Source of the DNA: Marinifilum sp. N1E240
GTDB taxonomy: Bacteria > Bacteroidota > Bacteroidia > Bacteroidales > Marinifilaceae
NCBI RefSeq assembly: GCF_009295825.1
Contig: NZ_WHKF01000003.1
Location: forward strand, 558,001-622,000
Reading direction: 5' to 3'
Length of the DNA stretch: 64,000 nt
Shown here: piece by piece, positions 16,317 to 24,766 of the stretch
Numbering within the stretch: the stretch's first letter is position 1
Layout: each line of letters starts with the position of its first letter
The notes under the pieces: model-generated
What the model was told of the DNA's origin: nothing
The model's input: only the letters and a program-made list of their open reading frames with translations
Databases searched by the model: none
Program-made: the position numbers and the translations under genes

Positions 16317-17081
16317 CTAAAACTGAATATCGTCAACAGTTGGAAGTGCGTGTGAAGTTCTTGTATGAATATGTGTTGTCTCATCCAAATCCTTTTCGAC
16401 ACCAGTACCATTCTTCATTTTAAAAAGACGTATCACATAATCTTGCTCAACTTCAGGATTAAGGTCAATCAATTTAGCATTAGGAATAGTTATAGAGTAA
16501 TTTCCATCCACATCTTGAGTTAAACTCACCGCTAATTCAACAGCTTCTGCCTCAACAGTACTATTTACAGTATACCAAACACTCGCAACTTCTCCAGTTC
16601 TATGAACTAAACCAGAACCTGATAAAGTAACTGGAATTTCAACATTATCACCAGTTAAATTAACCGAACAGTCGTCAGATACATTAGTAGCAAACACAAC
16701 ATCCATATCATTAGTAGCTTTAAGAATTACATGCAAAATTTTAAAGTTAGGACAATTATCATCCTTACTGGTTTTTGTTAGCTTTAGATAGTAATCCTTA
16801 TCTGCTAAAGGTGATGGACCATCCCATGTGATACTAACAGAAGCTGTGTTCTTAACTCCATTGAATGTAACCTCACCCGTAGCTTCATTTCCAGGTGTGC
16901 AGTCTGCATCTGTATATACTTCCCATTCAAAATCAAAATTTGCATCAGGTGTAACATCGTAAACATTTGTTGATCCTGCATAAACTGTTTGTGTTGTAGC
17001 CATCGTAACTCCAACTTCCTGTGCCATTGTACTGCTCAAGAAACCAAAACAGATTGTAAGTAATAGTATAAGTTTTTTCAT
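16317..17081 (-). CDS. Short secreted two-domain module protein (paralogue 2)
   Basis: A 254-residue protein with a signal peptide (1-20, ending TMAQ). Domain 1 has the pattern YDVTPDANFDFEWEVY, SITWDGP and a Cys near its end (DNCPNFK). Domain 2 begins DVVFATNVSDDC and carries the second conserved Cys. The C-terminus, HIHTRTSHALPTVDDIQF, is strikingly like that of paralogue 3, so these two form a subgroup. No T9SS sorting domain or enzymatic motif is seen. It lies 21 bases upstream of paralogue 1. I recognise the architecture but not a named family. Confidence 0.8.
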   Translation of the reverse strand: MKKLILLLTICFGFLSSTMAQEVGVTMATTQTVYAGSTNVYDVTPDANFDFEWEVYTDADCTPGNEATGEVTFNGVKNTASVSITWDGPSPLADKDYYLKLTKTSKDDNCPNFKILHVILKATNDMDVVFATNVSDDCSVNLTGDNVEIPVTLSGSGLVHRTGEVASVWYTVNSTVEAEAVELAVSLTQDVDGNYSITIPNAKLIDLNPEVEQDYVIRLFKMKNGTGVEKDLDETTHIHTRTSHALPTVDDIQF

Positions 17082-17105
17082 GTCGTATAATTATTTATTG
17101 TTTTT

Positions 17106-17828
17106 TTAATAGTTTATATCATCAACGATAGGAATACCATACAGTGTTCTTGTATGAATATTTACTCCTCCTGTTAGTGTCACTTTTATATCTCCTCCGT
17201 ACTTGTCCTTAGCAGAAAGGATGGTAATTATTTGGTTTTTATCTGTATGTTCTGGTATAATGGCAAGATCATTAAAAACTAAACTCTTGCTCTCTGTTAC
17301 AGTTATTGGAGTTGCCACAGGCGCACCATCAATACTGTAGTAGACTTGTATTGGATAAAATTTACTATCATCTATCCCACTCGTCCCAATTGTTAATTCT
17401 GTCTCGAACGTATTTCCTACATTCGAACAATCATTTGATACCAATTCTTTAAATTCAATCGTGGCACTTTCGATCACTTCTATTGCAAATGCTCTTCTTG
17501 TTGAACATCCACCCAATCCATCATTGAATTCCTCAACGATTAAATAATACTTACCAGGTTTCTTCCAAGTAATATCAACATTTGCCGCATTGTCAATTCC
17601 ATCCTTAAATGTGAATTCGTCAGCTGCAGCAGGATTTGCATCTTTCTGATCTGCAAAATCCAACACCTTGTAAATCTTCCATTCACATGCATTACCTGCA
17701 TGCAAGGCTAAAGTTGCCTTATGAGTACTCCCATGCAAAAACACAGCATCCTGTGCACTCGCTGTTGCAAGCACAAACACGCCTAATATGAGCGTAAGCA
17801 GAATTCTATGGATGAGAGATTTTTTCAA
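17106..17828 (-). CDS. Short secreted two-domain module protein (paralogue 3)
   Basis: A 240-residue protein with a signal peptide ending at ATASAQ. Domain 1 shows LHAGNACEWKIYKV, DITWKKPGKYYLIVEEF and the C-S-T-R-R signature; this is the clearest version of the family motif. Domain 2 begins IEFKELVSNDC. The tail HTRTLYGIPIVDDINY resembles that of paralogue 2, which follows after 24 bases. A 12-bp perfect hairpin lies in the 100-base gap upstream, between this gene and paralogue 4. Function unknown; structural surface subunit inferred from the locus. Confidence 0.8.
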   Translation of the reverse strand: MKKSLIHRILLTLILGVFVLATASAQDAVFLHGSTHKATLALHAGNACEWKIYKVLDFADQKDANPAAADEFTFKDGIDNAANVDITWKKPGKYYLIVEEFNDGLGGCSTRRAFAIEVIESATIEFKELVSNDCSNVGNTFETELTIGTSGIDDSKFYPIQVYYSIDGAPVATPITVTESKSLVFNDLAIIPEHTDKNQIITILSAKDKYGGDIKVTLTGGVNIHTRTLYGIPIVDDINY

Positions 17829-17870
17829 TTAATTGTATTTAAATTCTAAAATTCTTGTTTGACTTTTATA

Positions 17871-17904
17871 ACCTTCCCGACAATGTCGGGAAGGTATTTT
17901 TTTA
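17871..17904 (+). terminator. Strong palindrome inside the operon (terminator-like)
   Basis: ACCTTCCCGACA (17871-17882) pairs perfectly with 17884-17895 across one base and is followed on the plus strand by a run of T's. On the minus strand, the direction of the operon, the T-run is weak, so it may act as an attenuator or processing site, or be a dispersed palindromic repeat. Confidence 0.6.
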
Positions 17905-17928
17905 GCCTTATAATTTATTCTTTAAGAA

Positions 17929-18996
17929 TTAATCAACAGATATTATCATTTGAGTATCTGGCGAAGCCTTTATTACAAAATCTGTTGCCTCTTTGTTACC
18001 TGTAACATTATTGAATGTTTCAAACTGATCAGCAGAAGCAGTTGTTATGTAGGCTGTAGTATTGCCAGTTGTTACACCTGAATTTTTCTCACTAAGATTA
18101 AACGTGATATCAGCATCAGTACCTGTTCCTAATACATTTTGGAAAGTAACTTTCAAATAAGCTACAGGATTACCTGCATTCACAGTAATTTTACCAGTTC
18201 CAGTATCCGAAGTTCCAGCTGAACCTCCACCTATTGCATCAAGTACTTCTATTGCTAAATCTGTTCCATTCGCATTGGTCAAATTATAATCAAATCCCCA
18301 AGCTCCATTCCATGGTTGAGTTCCAGTCTTCATACTAATTTGATAGTAAACGGATGTTGTTCCAAGCGCTGCTTTCTTCGCTGTAGCATCTAAACCATTA
18401 GCAAGAATATTACCTGAGAAAGAATTACATGTTGCTAAACTTTGATCTGCAGCACCAGTATAAACTACATTATCCTCAGGATTAATCGCAGCAAGAATAA
18501 AGTCAACACCTCCTGAAGTTACTGAAACAAAGTACCTTCTTCTTGCAGAACAAAAGGTTGCGTCAGCTCCATTATATTCTTCCACTTCAACCGCATAAAC
18601 ACCAGCATCAGGAGTATCCAACCATTGTACACCAATAGAATGAGCACTCTGTGCAGAATATTCTCCAGCCGCACCTAAATTCCCACCAGGGAATTTAGTT
18701 GCAAAATCAGCTCCCCCTGGAGCATAATTCACAAATTGAAATTTAGTAAAATCTGTTAATAGAGTACTAGTACCTCCACTAACAGTAAAAACTCTCCATG
18801 TGTAATAAGTATTTTCATGTCCTGTAATTGGAGTATTTGCACCATCCAAGTTTACCTTAAAACCATGAAAAGACCCTACTGAATGATCAATAGCATTCGC
18901 CTCTGTTGATCCATCATTTGTACCAATAGCCATTACTGCATTGGTAGAAAGCATTATGCAAAAGCACAATCCGATTGACATTAATATTTTTTTCAT
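17929..18996 (-). CDS. Short secreted two-domain module protein (paralogue 4, longest)
   Basis: I use the ATG at 18996 (355 residues), whose MKKILMSIG start gives a standard signal peptide ending near AVMA; an ATG at 19023 adds nine residues but is less likely. Domain 1 contains HGFKV, GVQWLDTPDAGVYAVEVEEY and the C-S-A-R-R-R motif. Domain 2 starts after DFILAAIN and carries the LATCNSF cysteine and PWNGAWGFDYNL, resembling paralogues 5-7. The tail is SPDTQMIISVD. It is followed by a 12-bp hairpin before paralogue 3. No catalytic motif is visible. Confidence 0.8.
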   Translation of the reverse strand: MKKILMSIGLCFCIMLSTNAVMAIGTNDGSTEANAIDHSVGSFHGFKVNLDGANTPITGHENTYYTWRVFTVSGGTSTLLTDFTKFQFVNYAPGGADFATKFPGGNLGAAGEYSAQSAHSIGVQWLDTPDAGVYAVEVEEYNGADATFCSARRRYFVSVTSGGVDFILAAINPEDNVVYTGAADQSLATCNSFSGNILANGLDATAKKAALGTTSVYYQISMKTGTQPWNGAWGFDYNLTNANGTDLAIEVLDAIGGGSAGTSDTGTGKITVNAGNPVAYLKVTFQNVLGTGTDADITFNLSEKNSGVTTGNTTAYITTASADQFETFNNVTGNKEATDFVIKASPDTQMIISVD

Positions 18997-19032
18997 AAGG
19001 CTATATATTATTTTATTAAGCATTAACTAATT

Positions 19033-19914
19033 TTAATTTGTTTGAATCTCAGTTGTTGTTGGTACTGACCAAACAATAGAAGTTGCTGTTCCTGCAAATT
19101 CTGCCCCACCTGCTTCTTCTGACTCAAGGGTTCCGTAAAGAACATCTTCACCAGCATCAATATTAAATGTAATAGTTACATCTTCGTCAATCCAAAGATT
19201 AGTCACAGATGCTGTAGCATTAACTGTAGTAACACCAGTTGGAACAATTATATATCCATCTCCATCTACAGTTAATGTATGATCCGTACCATCATTATAC
19301 TTATAAGTAGCATTTACAGTAGCGGTTTTATCGGCAGAAACAACCGGCTTAAACTTCCAACTATTAACTGTACCTGTCATGGTAATGTTGAAATCTCTTG
19401 GAGTAGAACCCAACTGAACGGCATCTGGAGTATTACCTGTAAATAAAGTACCTGAAGCTGTATTACAGCCATCAGCTGTAACAGCAGCAATCTGAATATC
19501 GAATGCATTAGGAATTACATTAATTTGAATTCTTCGCTTACTAATACAACGATTTGCAGAGTATTCTTCAACAAATAAATAGTATGTTTTTCCACTCGCT
19601 GCTGCGTTCCAAGTTATATTAATCCTGAACAAATTAGCAACATCGGTACTTTTATCCCAAGCATTATCTGCATCATCAACCTTTGTTACAGCATAATCGC
19701 CATCGGTAGCCGCTACATCTCCTGCTTCATTTGTTGCTAAATACCATTTATAAGTATTACCCACATGTACTGCTTCTTGAGTAGCTCCATTATCTGCAGA
19801 GTTCACAAAATAAATATGAGTACCTCCAACGTATGGATTTGTTCCTGATTGGGCAAACACATTAATTCCTACAAACAGAAATAAAACAGTTATTATCCCT
19901 TTTAATAATTTCAT
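19033..19914 (-). CDS. Short secreted two-domain module protein (paralogue 5)
   Basis: A 293-residue protein with a signal peptide (1-22, ending NVFAQ). The mature start, TNPYVGGTHIYFV, shows the N-terminal motif shared with paralogues 6 and 7. Domain 1 contains YKWYLA, INITWNAAASGKTYYLFVEE and the C-I-S-K-R-R motif. Domain 2 begins FDIQIAAVTADGCNTASG and has a Trp-x-Phe strand (NSWKFKPVV). It ends VPTTTEIQTN. It belongs to the larger subgroup (paralogues 4-7) by the Trp strand in domain 2. No sorting domain is seen. Confidence 0.8.
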   Translation of the reverse strand: MKLLKGIITVLFLFVGINVFAQSGTNPYVGGTHIYFVNSADNGATQEAVHVGNTYKWYLATNEAGDVAATDGDYAVTKVDDADNAWDKSTDVANLFRINITWNAAASGKTYYLFVEEYSANRCISKRRIQINVIPNAFDIQIAAVTADGCNTASGTLFTGNTPDAVQLGSTPRDFNITMTGTVNSWKFKPVVSADKTATVNATYKYNDGTDHTLTVDGDGYIIVPTGVTTVNATASVTNLWIDEDVTITFNIDAGEDVLYGTLESEEAGGAEFAGTATSIVWSVPTTTEIQTN

Positions 19915-19936
19915 AATATTTAATTTTTACTAGTTA

Positions 19937-20752
19937 CTAATTAAAACGAATATTCGATGTATTCGGAAGTGCATCAATTGTAAGTATTTGCTCTTTATTT
20001 CCAGTTCCATTATCTGGAGTAACAATTGAACCTATTTTTGCTTTACCATCTGAAATTTCTAATGTTACACTTTGAGCTATTGCAACAGGTCCCGATAATT
20101 CAACTTCAATAGTCACACTTTTTTTATTTCCTGGAATCGAAATCCCATTGTAATCGGTAACTCCACTAACTCCATTCACTGTTACATTATCAATTGAATA
20201 ATCTGCACTTGTTTTTGCTAGAGTAAAATCAAACTCCCAAGTATCAACTGGTAAAGCATATGTTACATCATCGAGGGTAACAGTAAATTGAACTGTTGTT
20301 GTTGCAGAAGCACCTTGAGCTAAAATATGATTATCTTCATCATGACATTCATTAGCATTATCACCTGCTATTAAGAAGAAAGTATTACCCTTAACTGTAA
20401 TATCCGCCGATCTTACAGAGATACAACCGCCAGCTGGTTTTGATTCCTTAAATTGAATCGTAAAATTAGGATTACCATCAGGACTAATAGAAGCCCAATC
20501 TTTATTCCAGGTAATAACCAATTTGGCTTCATTTCCAGTAACCGTTGCATTCATATCTGCTGTTGGTTGAGCTGCTAAAGGATTTCCTGATGCATCAGCA
20601 ACAATCCATGACGGCGTATTATTTGTCCCATCTTCCATAGTTACCAAATATGTATGCTCAGAGTCTTGATAAGGGTGCTGAGCATCCTGAGCAAATAGAT
20701 TACTTGCCAAACCAATCAAAGTGGCAATTAGTACAATCTTAAATATTTTCAT
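19937..20752 (-). CDS. Short secreted two-domain module protein (paralogue 6)
   Basis: A 271-residue protein with a signal peptide (1-22, ending NLFAQ). The mature part begins QHPYQDSEHTYLV. Domain 1 holds LVITWNKDW, NFTIQFKES and GGCISVRS; domain 2 begins FFLIAGDNANEC and has the strand VDTWEFDFTL, close to paralogue 7. The C-terminus is ALPNTSNIRFN; the ALPNT linker also occurs inside the 842-residue protein at the end of its module. This is direct evidence that the short proteins end at a module boundary. Gap to paralogue 5 is 22 bases. Confidence 0.8.
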   Translation of the reverse strand: MKIFKIVLIATLIGLASNLFAQDAQHPYQDSEHTYLVTMEDGTNNTPSWIVADASGNPLAAQPTADMNATVTGNEAKLVITWNKDWASISPDGNPNFTIQFKESKPAGGCISVRSADITVKGNTFFLIAGDNANECHDEDNHILAQGASATTTVQFTVTLDDVTYALPVDTWEFDFTLAKTSADYSIDNVTVNGVSGVTDYNGISIPGNKKSVTIEVELSGPVAIAQSVTLEISDGKAKIGSIVTPDNGTGNKEQILTIDALPNTSNIRFN

Positions 20753-20780
20753 GATATATAGTTTTGTCGTTTTCAGTCAA

Positions 20781-21590
20781 TTAAAAAGTAATACCAGACG
20801 CAGCAGGTAGAGCTTTAACTATAGTAGAAGCAGTGTTCGTATTAGTGTCAGGAGTACCTTCAGCAGTTTTAGTTACACCATTTACGGCAAAAGCTTCTGA
20901 TAATACAAGCTCTACTGTAACCTGTTCGTTCGCATTACCTGTAACATCAACTTCAATAGTACGTGTATCACCAACAGAAACACCCAAATCAGCATATTTT
21001 CCACCTGATTCAGTAAGAGTACTAGCTCCGATTCGCACTGCTGAAACTGAAGGAGAACCAGCTCCGGTAAGGTTTACTGCGAATTTATACTCCCATGTAT
21101 CTATTGTCCATGCAGCATCCTTAGTCATACTAACGTCAAATGTCACAGTTGTAGTTGCATTATCATTCAAATTAGAAACCAAGTCATGCAATGCATTACA
21201 TTGAGTTGAATTTCCTTCTGCAATTGTTACATCGAAAGAATTATTGGTCTTATAAACAACATCCAAAGTTCTTACAGTTGTACAAGAATTAGCTTCTTCA
21301 GTATATTGAATTGTATAAGTATGCTCAGCTACTAATCCCAAACCCCAAGTAATTTTTGCTTCACTATTAACACCAACTTTATTAACTGTTATTGTATAAT
21401 GAGTACCAGCAGTCAAAGCAGTTGTTCCATCATAAACAGACCAAGTTATTGTATTATCAATATCTTCTGCCTGTACTCTATAAGTATAAGTTGCACCAGC
21501 CAATGGTTTATCAGCTGTTTGCGCCAATGCCACATTAGTAAAAAGAACTAATGAAAAAAGTCCAATTAATGATTTAAGCAATGTTTTCAT
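20781..21590 (-). CDS. Short secreted two-domain module protein (paralogue 7)
   Basis: A 269-residue protein with a signal peptide (1-23, ending VALAQ). It is the first of the seven short genes after the 801-residue protein, 26 bases away. Domain 1 has ATYTYRVQAED, ITWSVYDG, AKITWGLG, TIQYTEEANS and CTTVRT; domain 2 has the cysteine in STQCNAL and IDTWEYKFAV. It ends ALPAASGITF, the Pro-linker plus I-x-F tail seen in most of the set. Threonine- and valine-rich composition is typical of surface beta-sandwich proteins. Function unknown. Confidence 0.8.
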   Translation of the reverse strand: MKTLLKSLIGLFSLVLFTNVALAQTADKPLAGATYTYRVQAEDIDNTITWSVYDGTTALTAGTHYTITVNKVGVNSEAKITWGLGLVAEHTYTIQYTEEANSCTTVRTLDVVYKTNNSFDVTIAEGNSTQCNALHDLVSNLNDNATTTVTFDVSMTKDAAWTIDTWEYKFAVNLTGAGSPSVSAVRIGASTLTESGGKYADLGVSVGDTRTIEVDVTGNANEQVTVELVLSEAFAVNGVTKTAEGTPDTNTNTASTIVKALPAASGITF

Positions 21591-21616
21591 AGTTTGTATA
21601 TTTATTTTGTTATTTC

Positions 21617-24022
21617 TTAGAATGTTATTTCAGAAGGATTAGGATTTGGTTTTACACTAATAGATACTCCTGTATCCATATCCAAAGTACATCCACCACG
21701 TTCTGCTTTAATTGTAATATTGTATGTTTTTTCTGTATTTAAAACTGTATTGTTAATGGTTAGAATCAAATCCGTTCCACTAACACTTGCTGAGTATGCC
21801 AACGAATTTAATCCCTCAAATAATGTATAATTCACATCCGATTCATATCCTACAATTGTAATAACTCCTGCATCGCCAAAGCAAATATTTGAAGTGCTGA
21901 TTGTTAAATTTGTAACTATTGCATCAGGTTCATTAATTGTAATATCTTTTTGAGCTACACAATTATTTCCATCCTTCACATATAAAGTGTGAGTACCTGC
22001 TGGTAAATTAAATGTATTCAATGCCTGATAATTGATTCCATCATCACTATAGGTATAAGAACCATCACCTCCACCAGCTGTAATAGTAACTTGTGCATTA
22101 CTACCATTACAAATAATTGATTTGGTTTCGATTACATCAATTGTTACAACTGTCAATATTGTTACATCAAAGCTACATGTTGCCTCATTACTTGCTCCAT
22201 CAATAGCCGTATATGTTACTGTTGTAGTACCAACTGGAAATACATCTCCAGAATTATGCGTACTTGCAAGAGTTGCAGAACAATTATCGTTTGCTGTTGG
22301 AGCTGTCCAAGTTACTGTGTTGGCACATGCACCAACTGTTATATCCGTTGGACAATTAGTAAGGATAGGATCTTGATCATCAGTTACAATTACATCAAAA
22401 CTAGAAGTAGTTTCATTAGTACCATCTGTTGCGGTATAGGTAACGGTTGTGGTTCCAACAGGGAAATCGTCACCACTGTTGTGATTAGAACTTAAAGTAA
22501 CAGTTCCGCAATTATCAACAGCAGCAGGAGCATCCCAACTTACATGTGCTCCACATCTTCCATTTTCAGCAATAATCGGAATGTCATTTCGATCGTTAGC
22601 TGTACATCCTATCACTTCCACCTCTGCTAAAGAAAGATGATTACGAGCTGAAAGTTGAATCTTAACATATCTTGCAGAATTACCCGAGGTCAATATTCTT
22701 TTTAAATTTCCAGGATTACCTTCTACATAGTAACTTTCCACATTAGGATCAATCAATGCATCTGCAAGCGTTACACTTTGAAGATCATTATTAGATAGCA
22801 TCACATAAAAATTCACCAATCTATCGGTACAACAATCTGTTCTACGAAATACATTCACATAATCCACCGCTTCCTCTGCCCCTAGATCTACTTGCCACCA
22901 TGCATTCATATCGTTATTAGTATGGGTAACCGAATTGTTAGCCCAAACTCCATTGGTATTTCCATCAACCGCTTTTGAGGCTGTACCATTAGGATAGGTA
23001 CTAGATTGAATTGCTGTTTTTCCTATAGCGTAATTGGTAGATTCAAAACAAATTAGAGGAGCTGTTCCACCATCCTGAACAGTAATTTTAAAACTCTCCT
23101 GAACAGAATTAGTTCCATCATTAGCTGTATATGTAACAATAGTTTCGCCAGCAGGAAATGCTTTACCTGAACTATGATTTGAAGTTAAAGTAGGTGTTCC
23201 ACAATTATCCGTTGCTGTTGGTTCAACCCAATTGACCACCTGCATACAATTAGTAACTAGAATATCAGTTGGCATATTAGTTATAACTGGATCAGTATTA
23301 TCTTCTTGCCTAAGTTCTACATCGGCAGATTCGCTCCAACTCCCCTTAACAACAATTGAATTATCTGTACTCAACACATATCTAATCTGAACTTTATATG
23401 TTGCAGGATCTAAATCATTGAAAATATGATTTAAATTATCGTTGATCCAATCAGTCTCAGAGCTTGCTGTCACATTAACCAACTTGTATTGAAGCTGTAA
23501 CGCAGCAGGAACCGTTGCTGTAACTGACACACTAAGACTCCCCTTATCGGAAGCACAAACAGCATGGGTTGGTACTGGTAAAACTAATATTGGTTTTTTA
23601 TGAACATGAACTGCTAATCCTGGATTCGATACCCCAGTAGAACAAGCTGCAGGATCAGCAGAAATTTCTTGAATTTTAAGACTATGGTTTTCTATAGTGT
23701 TGCCTCCAGATAAGCTCCACGTATAATTCAACAAAGCCCTATTGTAAGTTAGTCCTCCATGAATAACATTACCTCCACTTGCTGGTGGATCAATAGTATT
23801 ATTTGGAACAACTACATCTTTACCAGTCAAATGAACATCATCAACATACCATTCAACCGTTGATCCAGGGAAGCCAAACAAGGTATACTTAATTATAGTA
23901 TCCGCACACACATGTTGATCTGTTGGGATATCATCACCAATATCCTGCCCACTCACATGAATGAGTCCGGCAAGACAAATAAGTAGAAAGGATAGAATTA
24001 TATGGCGTAAATGTCTAATCAA
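21617..24022 (-). CDS. Secreted HYR / F5-8 type C (discoidin) multidomain protein
   Basis: An 801-residue exported protein (signal peptide about 1-26). Residues about 27-265 contain a version of the locus module: a Cys near the end of domain 1 (AACST) and a second in PTHAVCASDKGS. Then come a HYR domain (about 268-322), an F5/8 type C or discoidin domain (about 326-471, with IGKTAIQSST and NAWWQVDLGA), two further HYR domains (about 473-630, each with DNCG or DNCS and FPVGTTTVTYTA), a SprB-type repeat (about 640-715) and a final beta domain. It ends KPNPNPSEITF, like the short genes, without a known T9SS sorting domain. Carbohydrate binding or adhesion is inferred from the discoidin domain. 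Confidence 0.85.
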   Translation of the reverse strand: MIRHLRHIILSFLLICLAGLIHVSGQDIGDDIPTDQHVCADTIIKYTLFGFPGSTVEWYVDDVHLTGKDVVVPNNTIDPPASGGNVIHGGLTYNRALLNYTWSLSGGNTIENHSLKIQEISADPAACSTGVSNPGLAVHVHKKPILVLPVPTHAVCASDKGSLSVSVTATVPAALQLQYKLVNVTASSETDWINDNLNHIFNDLDPATYKVQIRYVLSTDNSIVVKGSWSESADVELRQEDNTDPVITNMPTDILVTNCMQVVNWVEPTATDNCGTPTLTSNHSSGKAFPAGETIVTYTANDGTNSVQESFKITVQDGGTAPLICFESTNYAIGKTAIQSSTYPNGTASKAVDGNTNGVWANNSVTHTNNDMNAWWQVDLGAEEAVDYVNVFRRTDCCTDRLVNFYVMLSNNDLQSVTLADALIDPNVESYYVEGNPGNLKRILTSGNSARYVKIQLSARNHLSLAEVEVIGCTANDRNDIPIIAENGRCGAHVSWDAPAAVDNCGTVTLSSNHNSGDDFPVGTTTVTYTATDGTNETTSSFDVIVTDDQDPILTNCPTDITVGACANTVTWTAPTANDNCSATLASTHNSGDVFPVGTTTVTYTAIDGASNEATCSFDVTILTVVTIDVIETKSIICNGSNAQVTITAGGGDGSYTYSDDGINYQALNTFNLPAGTHTLYVKDGNNCVAQKDITINEPDAIVTNLTISTSNICFGDAGVITIVGYESDVNYTLFEGLNSLAYSASVSGTDLILTINNTVLNTEKTYNITIKAERGGCTLDMDTGVSISVKPNPNPSEITF

Positions 24023-24766
24023 ATGCTCTCTTTTAGTGATTTTATAGTAGTTACAGCGTTAAAATAAGCTATTTTTTTCCAATTTATAAACACCTATACG
24101 CGAAATGTTAAAAAGTGTTTACTTATTTATTGGTTAATTTCATAAATAAAGATCGGTCGCCCCGTTAAATCAATACGTTAATCATTCTTAAACAAGCACT
24201 CATAGTACCACAAGAGCACATTATCAATAAATATAATACACTCATCTATTAAATAAATTTCTTCATCAATAGATTACTTCCAAAATCTAGATTGAAAATC
24301 AAAGAAATAAGCTCTGTATGAACACAAAGAGGACAAAGATATTGAATGAAGATTGAAAAAAGAAGAGGAATTTATCTTAAATTGATAGAATTTCACAAAA
24401 CAATTGACTATTCTTTTTTATAGAATTAAGAAAAACATTTAAAACACCTATATATATGGGTGAAAATATTGATTTTACATTCAAAATTCTATCCAATTTT
24501 TATTTTAAAAAATTTACAAATAAATATTATATTTTTCATTTTTGCTACGCTACCTAAAGCATCTATTCTACCCCTCCATTTTTTTTCAATCTATTTTCTG
24601 TTTAAATTCATAAAGTAATTATGTGTTAGACACAACATCTATATACAACCGATATTAATAAATCAAGATTTATATTAGAGTTTACTATTATCATCTGCAT
24701 AACTTACAATCGCCAACAAAACTCTACTATTACTTATTACATCGATTAACCTTAATTACGGATAAA
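24023..24766. other. 744-base gene-free gap inside the surface-protein locus
   Basis: Very AT-rich, with no coding sequence and no clear terminator. One minus-strand TATCTTTG octamer lies at 24334-24341, about 310 bases before the 801-residue gene. The gap suggests that the eight genes downstream may have their own promoter and a long leader, separate from the 1334-residue gene. Confidence 0.5.
24334..24341 (-). promoter_or_regulatory. Candidate -7 box in the long gap
   Basis: TATCTTTG on the minus strand fits TAnnTTTG. It would give a leader of about 300 bases for the 801-residue gene; no -33 element is clear. Confidence 0.3.

Noticed and set aside
20833-21204. Plus-strand frame of 123 residues inside paralogue 7
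   Set aside because: It is the shadow of a Thr/Val-rich gene on the other strand; no start context or family resemblance.
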